From Tessaracoccus flavus (lineage in GTDB: Bacteria; Actinomycetota; Actinomycetes; Propionibacteriales; Propionibacteriaceae), in contig NZ_CP019605.1 in assembly GCF_001997295.1 (NCBI RefSeq), positions 1,612,001-1,676,000 of the forward strand: DNA of 64,000 bases. The letters are read 5' to 3'. The notes beneath the pieces are model-generated. The model worked only from the letters and a program-made list of their open reading frames with translations. It did not search any database and was not told the origin of the DNA. The first letter of the stretch is position 1. Every line of letters begins with the position of its first letter. A program made the position numbers and the translations under genes. Shown one piece after another: positions 1-9,138 of this stretch.

Positions 1-204
1 TGAGACGGCTCGGCGTGGGGCCGGGCTGAACGGCATCCCGCTGCGCAGGTAGGGGCCCTTGAACATCCCCTCGCGCTCGTCCTCCAGCATTTCGCGGAGC
101 GCTGCCTGCGCGTCCGAGTCGACGAGGGCAAACGTAGTGGTGAGGTAGTCAATCAGACCGGCGCAAAGGCGGGTGGCCTGGCGGCCTGGCAGCAACTCAC
201 TCAC
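1..204 (-). CDS. DEAD/DEAH-box helicase, N-terminal 68 residues (runs off window)
   Basis: The reading frame starts at a GTG at 204 (MSELLPGRQA...) and runs off the left edge. It matches residue for residue, with conservative changes, the start of the helicase fragment at 9786-10255, including a shared FKGPYLR(S/T)GMPF stretch. In that second copy a Walker A follows, so this is the N-terminus of a large DEAD/DEAH helicase of the kind found in defence or DNA-repair loci. Only the region before the ATPase motifs is visible here, so the product name rests on the paralogue. It lies downstream of, and in the same direction as, the ATPase at 634-1908, but 430 bases separate them. Confidence 0.6.
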   Translation of the reverse strand, partial: MSELLPGRQATRLCAGLIDYLTTTFALVDSDAQAALREMLEDEREGMFKGPYLRSGMPFSPAPRRAVS

Positions 205-633
205 AACCCCTCCCTTCTCCGACACGACAGAAATCGATGTGACAAACGTATCCAAGAACACGTGATCTACCTCCTGAGACACGGAGTGTTGCGTGCGTAG
301 GATTCATGCTGTTACCTGTACGAGTGCCCCCCCCGCCGACTTCGGCTCAGGCCCCCAGCACCGCCCCCAAGATCCGCTTCAGACCTGCCCTTCTGCAGAA
401 CAACAGATCCCACCATCGTTGGCCTTTGGTGTGATGCGCTCAACCCTGGCCTTCGTATATCCAAACGACTATCGTGGCGCGACCTCGCAGCCGCAGATTG
501 GAACCGAAGTTCCCATGACTGGGCCTTCAAGCGCACCCTCTCTCCGACCCAGTCTAGGGCGAGGAGCGGACCTATCCCGGTCCGGCCAGAGGGGATCGGC
601 CCGTTCTGGTGGCCCACTGATGAACGCGTTGTG
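205..633. other. Non-coding gap with no recognisable gene
   Basis: The stretch between the helicase start and the ATPase stop has only short overlapping frames with proline/arginine-rich, non-protein-like translations on both strands. I see no tRNA, repeat or clear terminator. It must hold the promoter of the leftward helicase, but I cannot place the hexamers with confidence. Confidence 0.5.
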
Positions 634-1908
634 CTAGCGAATCGCGATCATCGCGACCGCCTCGCGAATTACTGCAGAGAACGCTGCTGACCAACCGGAA
701 CCCGGAGCAGCGAGTTCTGGATTCATCCTGGCTCGGGCGTAGGAGTGAAACAGTGGATCGATGAACCTGAAAAGCCCCGCGCTCGTACGCCGAATGAGTG
801 CCCCACGGTCTTCACTCTGCAATTTCTGCAAGTAGAGCGTCACGTTGCTCGAGGGATACTCAGGGTTCTCCCTGCGAATGTCAGCCAGAACTTGCGCATG
901 GCTCAAACCCTCCTGCGGACCTCGAGCCAACGCTCTTATGATGAGCTCTGTGTTGTGATACTTCCGCTCCCGCTCCCTCTTCAGCGCCAACTCATAGCGC
1001 GCCTTCAGAGTATCGGACGACTCTGCGATGTAGGTGAGGACTGCGGACTGCAGTTCTGCCTCCAATAGACGCTTCTTTATCGCCTGTGTGGAGCGAATCT
1101 TAGCAGCCCTGCATGCATTCAGAGCAAGGTGGTGCGTGACGCTAGCCAAACCAGATGAGAAGTTCACGATATCGTGCGATATCTGAGAACTATCAATATT
1201 CAGGAGCGAGTCTCCGCCTCGGAGAATCCCTCGCAACTCACCTATATCCATTAAGGGCACGTGAATTTCGGCCACGCGATTTCGCATCTCATTCTCGTAG
1301 GCCACAACCTCACGTGCTGAATCTGTGGCGCCGATGGCCACTATACGCACTGCGGGGTAGTCCATGGCCATATCAGAGAAGATCTTGAAGGCCTGGGCCA
1401 ACGCCTTCTTCTCCACCTCACGAACCTTGTGGAAGTCCTCGATTATCCAACAGAGGTCCTTTTCTCCCATCCACTTAGCGAGTCTCTGTGGTGAGATTTG
1501 CGGCACCACGATTCTCTTGTGCCCCGTTGTCGCACTCTCCTCCAGCGAGGCCTGCACAGCCGACTTAGCTTGCAGAAACTGGGCCTCAAGCGTCGTGCCG
1601 AACGCCTGCTTGGTTGCGGATCCGTGGGATTCGGCATAATAGAGGTCGAGTTGATCGAAAGCATCCAACAAAAGGTCACTGAAGGTCGTCTCGGCATGGC
1701 AAGACGTAGTGATCCAGCCCGCGTGGTAGCTCTTTACACATTGGCGGAGAAGTGTGGTCTTCCCCGACCCTGATTCCCCATAGACAACTATCTGCTTTCC
1801 CGGCGTCGAGAGAGCATCCTTCACCGCTGCGTCAAGCCCGGCGCGCGGAACAAAATTGAGCACGGCCTGACTTGTGGGCGTGAAAACCTGCTCGACGCGA
1901 TAGCTCAT
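634..1908 (-). CDS. AAA/STAND-like ATPase with C-terminal winged-helix region
   Basis: A P-loop ATPase of about 424 residues. It has a Walker A (GESGSGKTT) near residue 41, a Walker B (CWIIEDFH) near residue 157 and a sensor-type strand ending AIGATDSA. The last 130 residues look like a helical/winged-helix tail of the kind that follows ORC/STAND ATPase modules. The frame is open to a TTG at 1938, but the ATG at 1908 (MSYRVEQVF) is the more natural start. Upstream, across the inserted ISL3 element, lies a PD-(D/E)XK nuclease gene on the same strand. Without the IS the two genes would be about 70 bases apart, which suggests one operon and a defence role (inference). Confidence 0.6.
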   Translation of the reverse strand: MSYRVEQVFTPTSQAVLNFVPRAGLDAAVKDALSTPGKQIVVYGESGSGKTTLLRQCVKSYHAGWITTSCHAETTFSDLLLDAFDQLDLYYAESHGSATKQAFGTTLEAQFLQAKSAVQASLEESATTGHKRIVVPQISPQRLAKWMGEKDLCWIIEDFHKVREVEKKALAQAFKIFSDMAMDYPAVRIVAIGATDSAREVVAYENEMRNRVAEIHVPLMDIGELRGILRGGDSLLNIDSSQISHDIVNFSSGLASVTHHLALNACRAAKIRSTQAIKKRLLEAELQSAVLTYIAESSDTLKARYELALKRERERKYHNTELIIRALARGPQEGLSHAQVLADIRRENPEYPSSNVTLYLQKLQSEDRGALIRRTSAGLFRFIDPLFHSYARARMNPELAAPGSGWSAAFSAVIREAVAMIAIR

Positions 1909-1980
1909 CTCAGTCACGAGTACATTATGCCACGACAAGGCAATCTAGTCCCACCCGATTCACGTGATTCGGACTTAAGA

Positions 1981-2007
1981 GGCTCTTCGTACCTGAGCGT
2001 GGGGTGA
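1981..2007 (+). repeat. ISL3 left terminal inverted repeat
   Basis: Starts GGCTCTTCGTACCTGAGCGT. It is the inverted partner of 3433-3459 with one mismatch. Confidence 0.85.
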
Positions 2008-2103
2008 GCGTGGATCCGATGGCGGGCGTGTCGGTGGGGTGAGGTGGGTCGAGGCCCTCAAGAATCGGGGTTACCACACCACTCGATTCCGAGGACCTCG
2101 ACG

Positions 2104-3435
2104 ATGACCGATTCTACTTCCTGCTGCCGTGCGTCCAGCGGTTACTGCGAGCGCTGCGACCTTCTGCTGGGTCTGCCCGGGCTTCACGTGGTCGGTGTCC
2201 AGCGCGACGACGCGGGGCTTCGGGTTGAGGTCGAATCCCGGCCGCCGGCGGTGATGGGCTGCCCCGCCTGCGGGGTCATTGCGCATGCGCATGGCCGGCA
2301 GCGGGTGGAGTTGATTGACGCGCCGTGCTTCACCGCGCCGGTGAAGCTGCGGTGGCGGAAACGACGCTGGTTGTGTCCCGAGCCGATGTGTCCGGTGACC
2401 TCGTTCATGGAACAAGACCCCTACGTCGCGCGGCCCAGAGCGTTGCTCACCGCGCGGGCGACGTCGTGGGCGATCGGGCAGATGCGGCGGGAGAACGCCT
2501 CGGTTCAGGGGATGGCCCGGCAGCTCGGCTGCACTTGGAGGACCCTGTGGCGAGCGGTCAAGCCGATCCTCGAGACTGCCGCCGCCGACGAGACCCGGTT
2601 CGTCGGTGTCACCTCGCTGGGCGTCGACGAACACATCTGGCATCACGTCTCCACCAAGCCCGTCGACCAGGGCGGCCGCGGCCCGAAGGAGTTCACCGGC
2701 ATGGTCGATCTCACCCGCGACAAGGACGGACGCGTCCGGGCCCGGCTCCTGGACCTGGTCCCGGGCCGCTCTGGTGAGGCCTACACGTCGTGGCTGCGTG
2801 ACCGCGGCGACACGTTCCGCAAGGGCGTCGAGATCGCCACCCTGGACCCATTCCACGGCTACAAGAATGCGATCGACGACCAGTTGGACGACGCCATCGC
2901 GGTGCTCGACGCCTTCCACGTGGTCAAGCTCGGCACGGCCGCGGTCGATGAGGTCCGCCGCCGGGTCCAGCAAGACATCCACGGCCACCGCGGCCGCAGA
3001 GACGATCCGCTGTATCGGATTCGGAACCTGCTGCGAGCCGGGAAGGAACACCTCACCGACCGGCAGAAGACACGCCTGGAGACCGCGTTCACCGCCGACG
3101 ACCGCCACGTCGAAGTCGAGGTCGCCTGGCGCTGCGCCCAACAGCTGCGCTCGGTCTATCACCAGTCCTGTCATGCCGACGGGCGCAGGGTCGCGGAGAA
3201 GATCCTGGCCACGTTCCCGTCGTGTCCGATCCCAGAGATCGCCCGCCTCGGCCGGACGCTGAACCAGTGGCGCGACGCGTTCCTGGGCTACTTCACCACC
3301 GGCGGCGCGAACAACGGCGGAACCGAATCCATCAACGGGTTGATCGAACTCGCCCGCCGCGTCGCCAGAGGGTTCCGCGACCCAGACAACTACCGCCTCA
3401 GAATGCTCCTCATCGGCGGCGGTCTACGACTATGA
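2104..3435 (+). CDS. ISL3-family transposase
   Basis: 443 residues from the ATG at 2104 (MTDSTSCC); the frame is open to 2044 but the extension is not protein-like. The N-terminal zinc-binding part has cysteine pairs (CERC, CPAC, CPEPMC), followed by a helix-turn-helix region (VQGMARQLGCTWRTLW). The DDE transposase core begins with GVDEHIWHH; a second carboxylate region is LDPFHGYKNAI and the C-terminal part contains NNGGTESINGL. The length and order are normal for ISL3, and the gene is intact, so the element may be active. Confidence 0.9.
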   Translation: MTDSTSCCRASSGYCERCDLLLGLPGLHVVGVQRDDAGLRVEVESRPPAVMGCPACGVIAHAHGRQRVELIDAPCFTAPVKLRWRKRRWLCPEPMCPVTSFMEQDPYVARPRALLTARATSWAIGQMRRENASVQGMARQLGCTWRTLWRAVKPILETAAADETRFVGVTSLGVDEHIWHHVSTKPVDQGGRGPKEFTGMVDLTRDKDGRVRARLLDLVPGRSGEAYTSWLRDRGDTFRKGVEIATLDPFHGYKNAIDDQLDDAIAVLDAFHVVKLGTAAVDEVRRRVQQDIHGHRGRRDDPLYRIRNLLRAGKEHLTDRQKTRLETAFTADDRHVEVEVAWRCAQQLRSVYHQSCHADGRRVAEKILATFPSCPIPEIARLGRTLNQWRDAFLGYFTTGGANNGGTESINGLIELARRVARGFRDPDNYRLRMLLIGGGLRL

Positions 3436-3459
3436 CCCCACGCTCAGGTACGAAGAGCC
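3433..3459 (-). repeat. ISL3 right terminal inverted repeat
   Basis: The inverted copy of 1981-2007. It overlaps the last bases of the transposase gene. Confidence 0.85.
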
Positions 3460-4398
3460 CGTAATTCCTTACTTTCGTCCTGACTCGCTGCAGCAGTTCT
3501 CGCCCCTCGCCAAAGCGTTCCCGAGCCTGCTCGGCGACGTCGTTGGCGAACTGCTCGGCTGCGACAGCCTTGCTCGATATCTGGTATCTGCGCGCCTCCC
3601 CCGTCTGGCACATCGCCACGACGAAATCCAGCACTTCCCCATCCTGCACGGGCCCTCTCCCCTTACGAACTTGCGGTGCAACTGCTCGATGAACATGTAC
3701 GCCTCTGGGTTTTCCCGTCTCCAACGGCCGTCGCTCGCTAGCTCCTCCCGTAGACGGGTGATCAAGGTGGCATAGGTGACGACGCGAGCATGCTGCCAGC
3801 CCTTTGTCTGGAGCGAGGGATCCTCGTCCCTGCACAGCAGCACCACAACGCCCCGCCCACCCTTTCGCTGGCCGTAGGCCAGGTAGCGGTCGTAGTCGTG
3901 TCCGTGCCCGTCGGAGGTGACGAAGTTCTCGATCACCACCACGGAGGTCTCGCTCTCCAACACCAAATCGGCGATGTCCCCGGGGTCAGTTGGATCGGAG
4001 GTGTTCACCTCCTGCCTAACCCAGTAACCACCGAGAGCGAACGGAACCTCAGATGGTCTCGCGCGATTGACCTCGTCCATGAAGATGCGGGTGAACTTGT
4101 CACCCATGCGGTGGGTCCCTCCGGCGTCAAGTAGCCACCGGAAGACGTTGGAGATCTGCTTCTCATGGAGCCCGTGGTGCATGACGTCGAAGACGTTGAA
4201 GCCAAGCTCCGACGACCTGCCCGGCACTGGCAGAATCCCTGTCCCCAAGTCGTCCCGCCCGACACCTCCCAGGCTTCTGGCTTGCGCCTTGGACTGAACA
4301 TATCCCCCTCCGGCTGAACCCCAGGCCGTTCCGCGCAGAGGAAGTGGCCAACCTCGGTAATGCTGCGACTCTCGGTCCTCTCCCGGCGAAGGCCCCAT
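3460..4398 (-). pseudogene. PD-(D/E)XK nuclease superfamily protein, frameshifted, 3' end cut by ISL3
   Basis: The protein has the opening typical of PDDEXK_4-type proteins (NVFDVMHHGLHEKQISNVF, then WLLD..GTHRMGD), followed by DIADLVLESETSVVVIEN, the nuclease D...E core. The expected lysine after EN is not seen (ENF). Near 3655 the frame shifts: FVRGEG continues sensibly only one frame over, as VQDGEVLDFVVAMCQTG. That second frame runs straight into the IS end at 3460. Joining across the IS (3461 to 1980) gives ...RNYS and then TAA, so the IS probably hit the last codons. The true start is uncertain (ATG 4398 or GTG 4227). It is divergent from the DUF262 gene. Confidence 0.6.
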
Positions 4399-4575
4399 GC
4401 CAGACCGTCACGTGCCATGGCTGTCTAACAGGATGGTTCCTTCGACGACTTGGCCTCGCGACGCATCATGGTCGAGTCCCCTCCTTCGGCGGGTGTGGCT
4501 AGCTTCTCTGTCTTCTGCTCGGGATGGGACTCGGTGGGTAAGGTGCGGGGAAGTGGTCTACACCGGAGTGGAGTT

Positions 4576-6681
4576 ATGGCATCGATTTTCAAGACGGTCT
4601 CCTGGCAAGTCGAGCAACTTGTGGGCGGGATTGAGCAGGGCAGCATCCGCCTCCCCGATCTGCAGCGCCCCTTTGTGTGGCCCACAACGAAGGTCCGCGA
4701 CCTCTTCGACTCGATGTACAGGGGCTACCCCGTCGGCGAACTGATGTTCTGGGACGACGCATCTGGCGAGGCAAGCCGCGTGATCGGACATGGCTCTGGC
4801 CTGGGAGGGCGACACCAGATAGTCGATGGTCAGCAAAGGATCACCAGCCTCTATGCCTCTATCAAGGGCCGTCCAGTGCGCAACTCCGACTACATGGAGA
4901 AGCAGATCACCATCTCCTTCAATCCCTTCTCGGAGCGGTTTGAGGTGCGTACTCCCGCTCTCGCGAAGTCGCCCCAGTGGATCGAGAACATCGCGACGTA
5001 CTTCGAGTCGTCCAAGAGGACTGAGCGGGAGTTCATCAAGCGCTACGAGTCATCCGTCGGCGAGCTGACCGACGAGCAGGAGGACCACTTGGACAGGGTC
5101 TTCGAACGGCTTGGTGACCTCAAGAAGTACACCTTCAACGTGGTTCACATCGCCGGCGAGTCGGGAAAGGGTCTCGTCGCCGACATCTTCGTGCGCATCA
5201 ACTCTGAAGGGGTCCGCCTCCGAGCTTCCGACTACATCCTGACCTGGCTCTCCGTTTTCTGGCCTGAGGGCCGGGAGCAGATCGAGGACTTCTCCCGGCA
5301 TTCCCGGATCACGCCCCAACGGGCGTCGGAAATCGCAGGCAGCCCAATCCATTGGACACCTGTGAACCCGTTCCTCGCCGTTGAGACGTTCCATGTGGTC
5401 CGCGCCATGGTGGCCGTCGGACAAGGCCGCGCGCGTCTTCAGGACGCCTACACTGCACTCCAGGCACGCGACCCGCAGACCGGCTACGTGGATGAAGAGA
5501 AGCTGCACGAGCAACTCAACCGACTGCAGCAAGCTCTCCCTGTGGTCACCGATCGGGTCAACTGGACTGAGTTCATCCACACCATCCAGATGGCGGGATT
5601 CCGCCAAGCACGCAACATCACCTCCTCGTTGAACGTGATCTCCAGCTACATCCTGTTCCTGCTGGGACGCACCAGGTTCCGCGTGGACATCACGACCCTC
5701 AGGGCGGTCATCGCCCGTTGGATTTTCATGGCCCAGCTCACCGGCAGGTACACAGGTTCAGCCGAGTCCCAGCTGAGCAAGGACCTGAGCCGGCTCGAGC
5801 TGGTGGCGACTGGCGATGCGGACGGCTTCGTCAAAGCGCTGGACGAGATCGTCGACTCCGAGATGACTTCAGACTTCTGGCGTTTCGGCATGCCGCAGAT
5901 GCTTGCGTATTCCAACGCTGCGCTGTCGCCCGCCTACCAATGCTATTTGGCCGCTCTCAACATCCTCGACGCCAAGATGTTCATGTTGGACATGCCCGTG
6001 TCGCAGTGGATGGACCCGACGCTGCCAACCGTCAAGGGCATGGAGGGACACCACCTGTTCCCACGGGCCTACCTCGGTCGTGAGCTCGGTATCGACGACG
6101 TGAAGCGGGTCAACCAGATCGCCAACTACGCGCCTACCGACTGGGCGACCAACATTCTCATCTCCGACCGGCCGCCGGCCGAGTACTGGCCGGAGCTTCT
6201 GCAGGCCAGGCACATCCGTGGGGAGGAACTCCAGCAGCAGATCTACTGGCATGCCCTGCCGGAGGACTGGCATCTGTTGGACTACGACGAGTTCCTCGCG
6301 CGGCGTCGCGATCTGATCGCTCAGGTCACCCGTGATGCATTCTCGAAGCTGCGCTCTGGCCGAGCCGCTGGCACCGTGGACGACAACTTCAGCGCTCTAG
6401 AGCGCCATGATCCGTCGCTGCGCGAGCTGGTGGACGCTGGCCTGCTCCGGCCTGGGGACCTGCTCGACCCTGTGGATCCGGATTGGGTCGTCGACGCTGT
6501 AATCACCGACGACGGGACCGTACTGATCGATGGGGAGCACGAGTTCGACGCCCTAGACGACGCAGCAAGGTTCCTCGATGTACATAACATCAGCGGCCTA
6601 GAGTTCTGGGCGCTCGAAGTGAACGAGGGACTCACCCCCCTCACGGAGGTAGCTGAGGAGCTCGGCGAACGGGCGGCGTAA
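4576..6681 (+). CDS. DUF262/DUF1524 (GmrSD-like) protein with C-terminal RAMA domain
   Basis: 701 residues from the ATG at 4576 (MASIFKTVSW). Domains in order: DUF262 with RLPDLQRPFVWP at 25-36 and the nucleotide-site motif DGQQR at 84-88; a long helical middle; DUF1524 with an HH motif (EGHHLFPRAYL, about residue 490) and downstream ATNILI asparagine, the His-Me-type nuclease core; then about 613-680 a RAMA-like module (AGLLRPGDLL ... VITDDGTVLIDG ... GLEFWAL). DUF262/DUF1524 proteins include GmrSD type IV restriction enzymes and SspE. RAMA domains are thought to read modified DNA. Intact, single-gene and probably a modification-dependent anti-phage nuclease (inference). It diverges from the broken PD-(D/E)XK gene. 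Confidence 0.8.
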   Translation: MASIFKTVSWQVEQLVGGIEQGSIRLPDLQRPFVWPTTKVRDLFDSMYRGYPVGELMFWDDASGEASRVIGHGSGLGGRHQIVDGQQRITSLYASIKGRPVRNSDYMEKQITISFNPFSERFEVRTPALAKSPQWIENIATYFESSKRTEREFIKRYESSVGELTDEQEDHLDRVFERLGDLKKYTFNVVHIAGESGKGLVADIFVRINSEGVRLRASDYILTWLSVFWPEGREQIEDFSRHSRITPQRASEIAGSPIHWTPVNPFLAVETFHVVRAMVAVGQGRARLQDAYTALQARDPQTGYVDEEKLHEQLNRLQQALPVVTDRVNWTEFIHTIQMAGFRQARNITSSLNVISSYILFLLGRTRFRVDITTLRAVIARWIFMAQLTGRYTGSAESQLSKDLSRLELVATGDADGFVKALDEIVDSEMTSDFWRFGMPQMLAYSNAALSPAYQCYLAALNILDAKMFMLDMPVSQWMDPTLPTVKGMEGHHLFPRAYLGRELGIDDVKRVNQIANYAPTDWATNILISDRPPAEYWPELLQARHIRGEELQQQIYWHALPEDWHLLDYDEFLARRRDLIAQVTRDAFSKLRSGRAAGTVDDNFSALERHDPSLRELVDAGLLRPGDLLDPVDPDWVVDAVITDDGTVLIDGEHEFDALDDAARFLDVHNISGLEFWALEVNEGLTPLTEVAEELGERAA

Positions 6682-6686
6682 CCCGA

Positions 6687-7166
6687 CTAGCCAACCGACC
6701 AGGCCGCTGCGTCGGTCTCGCCCAGGCTGGCGCAAGTGGAGACGGGCGACATAACCGACCTCATCGGCCGGAGGACGCGCTGTGCGTGATCGGTGCTGGC
6801 CATCCTCACAACCGCTTCGTCGTCACCGCAGGCCTCGAAGATCTGCGCCGCCATGAACGCACCCTTGGCGTCACCCGCCTCCGAGGCCGCAACGAACCCG
6901 GAGCGCGCGATCTCGGTGCGGCCACGCTCGTGGTGGAGCAGCGCGAGGTTGTATGTGGCCTCGGGGACACCCGCCTCGATGGCCTTCTCGTAGAACGGCA
7001 CGGCCGCGTCGTCGCAGCCGAGCGCGCGCAGGTCGTTGGCGATGTTGAAGAACTCCTCGGGCGCCGACGAGCTCAGCCGATGCAGGGCGACGCGGATATC
7101 CTCCGCTGCATCGCGCGGCTCCGACACCGTCGTCGGGTGCGAGTGCGTCGTCGTGTCTGCGGCCAT
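6687..7166 (-). CDS. Small Sel1/TPR-repeat protein, possibly C-terminally altered
   Basis: About 159 residues from the ATG at 7166, which has a good ribosome site (GAGGAG, 7 bases upstream). The middle carries Sel1/TPR signatures: AAVPFYEKAIEAG.PEATYNLALLHHE and ARSGFVAASEAGDAKGAFMAAQ. After ACGDDEAVVRM the repeat pattern stops and the last 35 residues look unrelated, so the gene may be a truncated member of a longer Sel1 family. It is convergent with the DUF262 gene, with 5 bases between the stops. No function beyond protein-protein contact can be proposed. Confidence 0.5.
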   Translation of the reverse strand: MAADTTTHSHPTTVSEPRDAAEDIRVALHRLSSSAPEEFFNIANDLRALGCDDAAVPFYEKAIEAGVPEATYNLALLHHERGRTEIARSGFVAASEAGDAKGAFMAAQIFEACGDDEAVVRMASTDHAQRVLRPMRSVMSPVSTCASLGETDAAAWSVG

Positions 7167-7341
7167 CGCAGGACTCCTCGGTGTGAGGGCGACCGGATCG
7201 TTCCGGGCGCACCGCCTTCCCTGGCGCAGAGCGGACAGGGGTCGTGCACTCAGAAGTCTGACAACGCGCACGGGGGTCAGCAACCGGTACAGAAGTGGGT
7301 CACCCGTCGCCGAGCACCCTCACCCGCCCGACCGCCCGCGG

Positions 7342-9009
7342 TCAGGCGAGGACACCCGCAGACTCGCCCGCGAGCATCCCCCCGACGAGCGGCGCAGTCG
7401 CGAGGAGCAGCTCACCGTCGGGCAGCGGCGCCGCCTCCTCACCGAGGTTGACGACGAGCGTGAGCGCCCGGCCCCCGACGCCCGCGGCAGGGGTCCGGCG
7501 CAGCACGAGGCGCGTCGCCGTCTGCTCGAGCCACTCGACGTCACCGCCCCGCAGCGCGGGCTCGGCACGCCGGAGCGTGCCGAGCGCCCGGTAGAGCGCG
7601 AGCATCGAGGCGTCGTCGTCGGCCTGGGACTCCGCCGTCAGCGACGCCCAGTCCTCCGGCTGCGGCAGCCACGTCGTCGTGCCGTCGGGCGCGAAGCCGA
7701 ACGGCGGCCGCGAGCCCGCCCACGGCAGCGGCACGCGGCAGCCGTCGCGCCCGCGCGACGTGCCGCCCGAGCGCGCGACGATCGGGTCCTGGAGGACCTC
7801 GGCAGGTAGGTCGACGACATCCGGGAGCCCAAGTTCCTGCCCCGCATACACGTAGGCCGCGCCCGGCAGCCCGAGCAGGAGCACCGCCATCGCGCGAGCG
7901 CGGCGCGTGCCGCGAGCGAGCGCGGCGTCGTCGAGCGGGAGCTCGGCCGTCGAGCCCGGCACGTACTCGCCCTCGAGCCGCACGTCCGCGCCGTAGCGCG
8001 TCACCGAGCGCGTCGTGTCGTGGTTGTCCGTCACCCACGTCGTCGGCGCACCCACCGCGCCGTACGCCGCGAGCGAGTCGTCGACCGCCGCGCGGATCGC
8101 GGCCGCGTCCCAACCCGCCTTGACGAAGCGGAAGTTGAACGCGAGGTGCATCTCGTCGGGCCGGAGGAAGAGCGCGACGACATCGTCGGGCGCCCCCGTC
8201 TCGATAACGGCCATGCGGTCGCCGTCGTAGGAGTCCATGACGGCGCGGAACGCCCGGTAGATCTCGTGGACTCCGCTCGCGTCGTCCTTGGGGATGAGCG
8301 GGTTGCCGTCAGGCGTGTCCTCCCACGCCGTGTCCTTGATGAGCGCGTCGGACACGTCGATGCGGAAGCCGTCGATACCGCGGTCGAGCCAGAAGCGGAG
8401 GATGCGCTCGAACTCGGCGAGGACTTCGGGGCGACCCCAGTTGAAGTCGGGCTGCTCGGGCGCGAAGAGGTGGTAGTACCACTGGCCCGGCGTGCCGTCG
8501 GGCTCGGTGACGCGCGTCCACGACGGTCCGCCGAACGCGGAACGCCAGTTGTTCGGGGGGAGCTCGCCGCGCTCACCGCGTCCGTCGACGAAGTGGAAGA
8601 GCTCCCGCTCGGGGCTGCCGGGGCCGGCCGCGAGCGCGGCCTGGAACCAGGGGTGCTGGTCGGAGCAGTGGTTGGGGACGAGGTCGATCGTCACGCGCAG
8701 GTCGCGCGCGTGCGCGGCCGCGACGAGCGTGTCGAGGTCGTCGAGCGTGCCGAACATGGGGTCGACGTCGCAGTAGTCGGCGACGTCGTAACCCGCGTCG
8801 ACTTGCGGCGACGGGTAGAAGGGCGAGAGCCAGAGGGCGTCGACACCGAGCGAGGCGACGTGGTCGAGGCGGGCGGTGATGCCGGCGAGGTCGCCGACAC
8901 CGTCGCCCGTCGTGTCCCCGAAGGACCGCGGGTACACCTGGTAGAAGACGGCCTCGCGCCACCAGGGCTGGGTCGTGGCGGGCGTGGTCTGGGCGCTCTG
9001 CGGGGTCAC
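7342..9009 (-). CDS. GH13 alpha-glucosidase (oligo-1,6-glucosidase/AglA type)
   Basis: 555 residues, full length for the family. YQVYPRSFGDTTGDGVGD (24-41) is the opening of GH13 subfamily alpha-glucosidases. DLVPNHCSDQHPWF follows in conserved region I. GFRIDVSDAL near 216 holds the nucleophile Asp, AVIETGAP near 268 the acid/base Glu, and TDNHDTTR near 328 the third carboxylate. There is no signal peptide, so it acts in the cytosol on imported maltose/isomaltose-type sugars. It stands alone, without transporter or LacI-type regulator, and is divergent from the cueP gene. The exact substrate cannot be fixed from sequence. Confidence 0.85.
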   Translation of the reverse strand: MTPQSAQTTPATTQPWWREAVFYQVYPRSFGDTTGDGVGDLAGITARLDHVASLGVDALWLSPFYPSPQVDAGYDVADYCDVDPMFGTLDDLDTLVAAAHARDLRVTIDLVPNHCSDQHPWFQAALAAGPGSPERELFHFVDGRGERGELPPNNWRSAFGGPSWTRVTEPDGTPGQWYYHLFAPEQPDFNWGRPEVLAEFERILRFWLDRGIDGFRIDVSDALIKDTAWEDTPDGNPLIPKDDASGVHEIYRAFRAVMDSYDGDRMAVIETGAPDDVVALFLRPDEMHLAFNFRFVKAGWDAAAIRAAVDDSLAAYGAVGAPTTWVTDNHDTTRSVTRYGADVRLEGEYVPGSTAELPLDDAALARGTRRARAMAVLLLGLPGAAYVYAGQELGLPDVVDLPAEVLQDPIVARSGGTSRGRDGCRVPLPWAGSRPPFGFAPDGTTTWLPQPEDWASLTAESQADDDASMLALYRALGTLRRAEPALRGGDVEWLEQTATRLVLRRTPAAGVGGRALTLVVNLGEEAAPLPDGELLLATAPLVGGMLAGESAGVLA

Positions 9010-9138
9010 GCACCCAGCCTATGCGTGCTCGCTGCAACGTTGCTCGCGTGTCAGATCCGACGGACCTTCGTCCCTCCCGCGCACGATACCCCGGCTGGGT
9101 ACCCTAGGGCCTTGAGTCCCGACAGAAGGAGACCGCAC

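Larger units (their letters stand above)
1981..3459 (+). mobile_element. ISL3-family insertion sequence, complete
   Basis: A 1479-bp element bounded by 27-bp inverted repeats that match at 26 positions (1981-2007 and 3433-3459; outer end GGCTCTTCGTACCTGAGCGT). It carries one intact transposase gene. The flanking 8-mers (acttaaga and cgtaattc) are not duplicated, so no target-site duplication can be shown. It lies directly against the 3' end of the PD-(D/E)XK gene. Confidence 0.85.

Noticed and set aside
205..633. A small-RNA gene in the first gap
   Set aside because: No stable long stem or promoter-terminator pair could be seen by eye.
8020..9138. An upstream extension of the cueP frame to 8020
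   Set aside because: It is antisense to the GH13 gene. The GTG at 9139 has a ribosome site and begins a lipoprotein signal.
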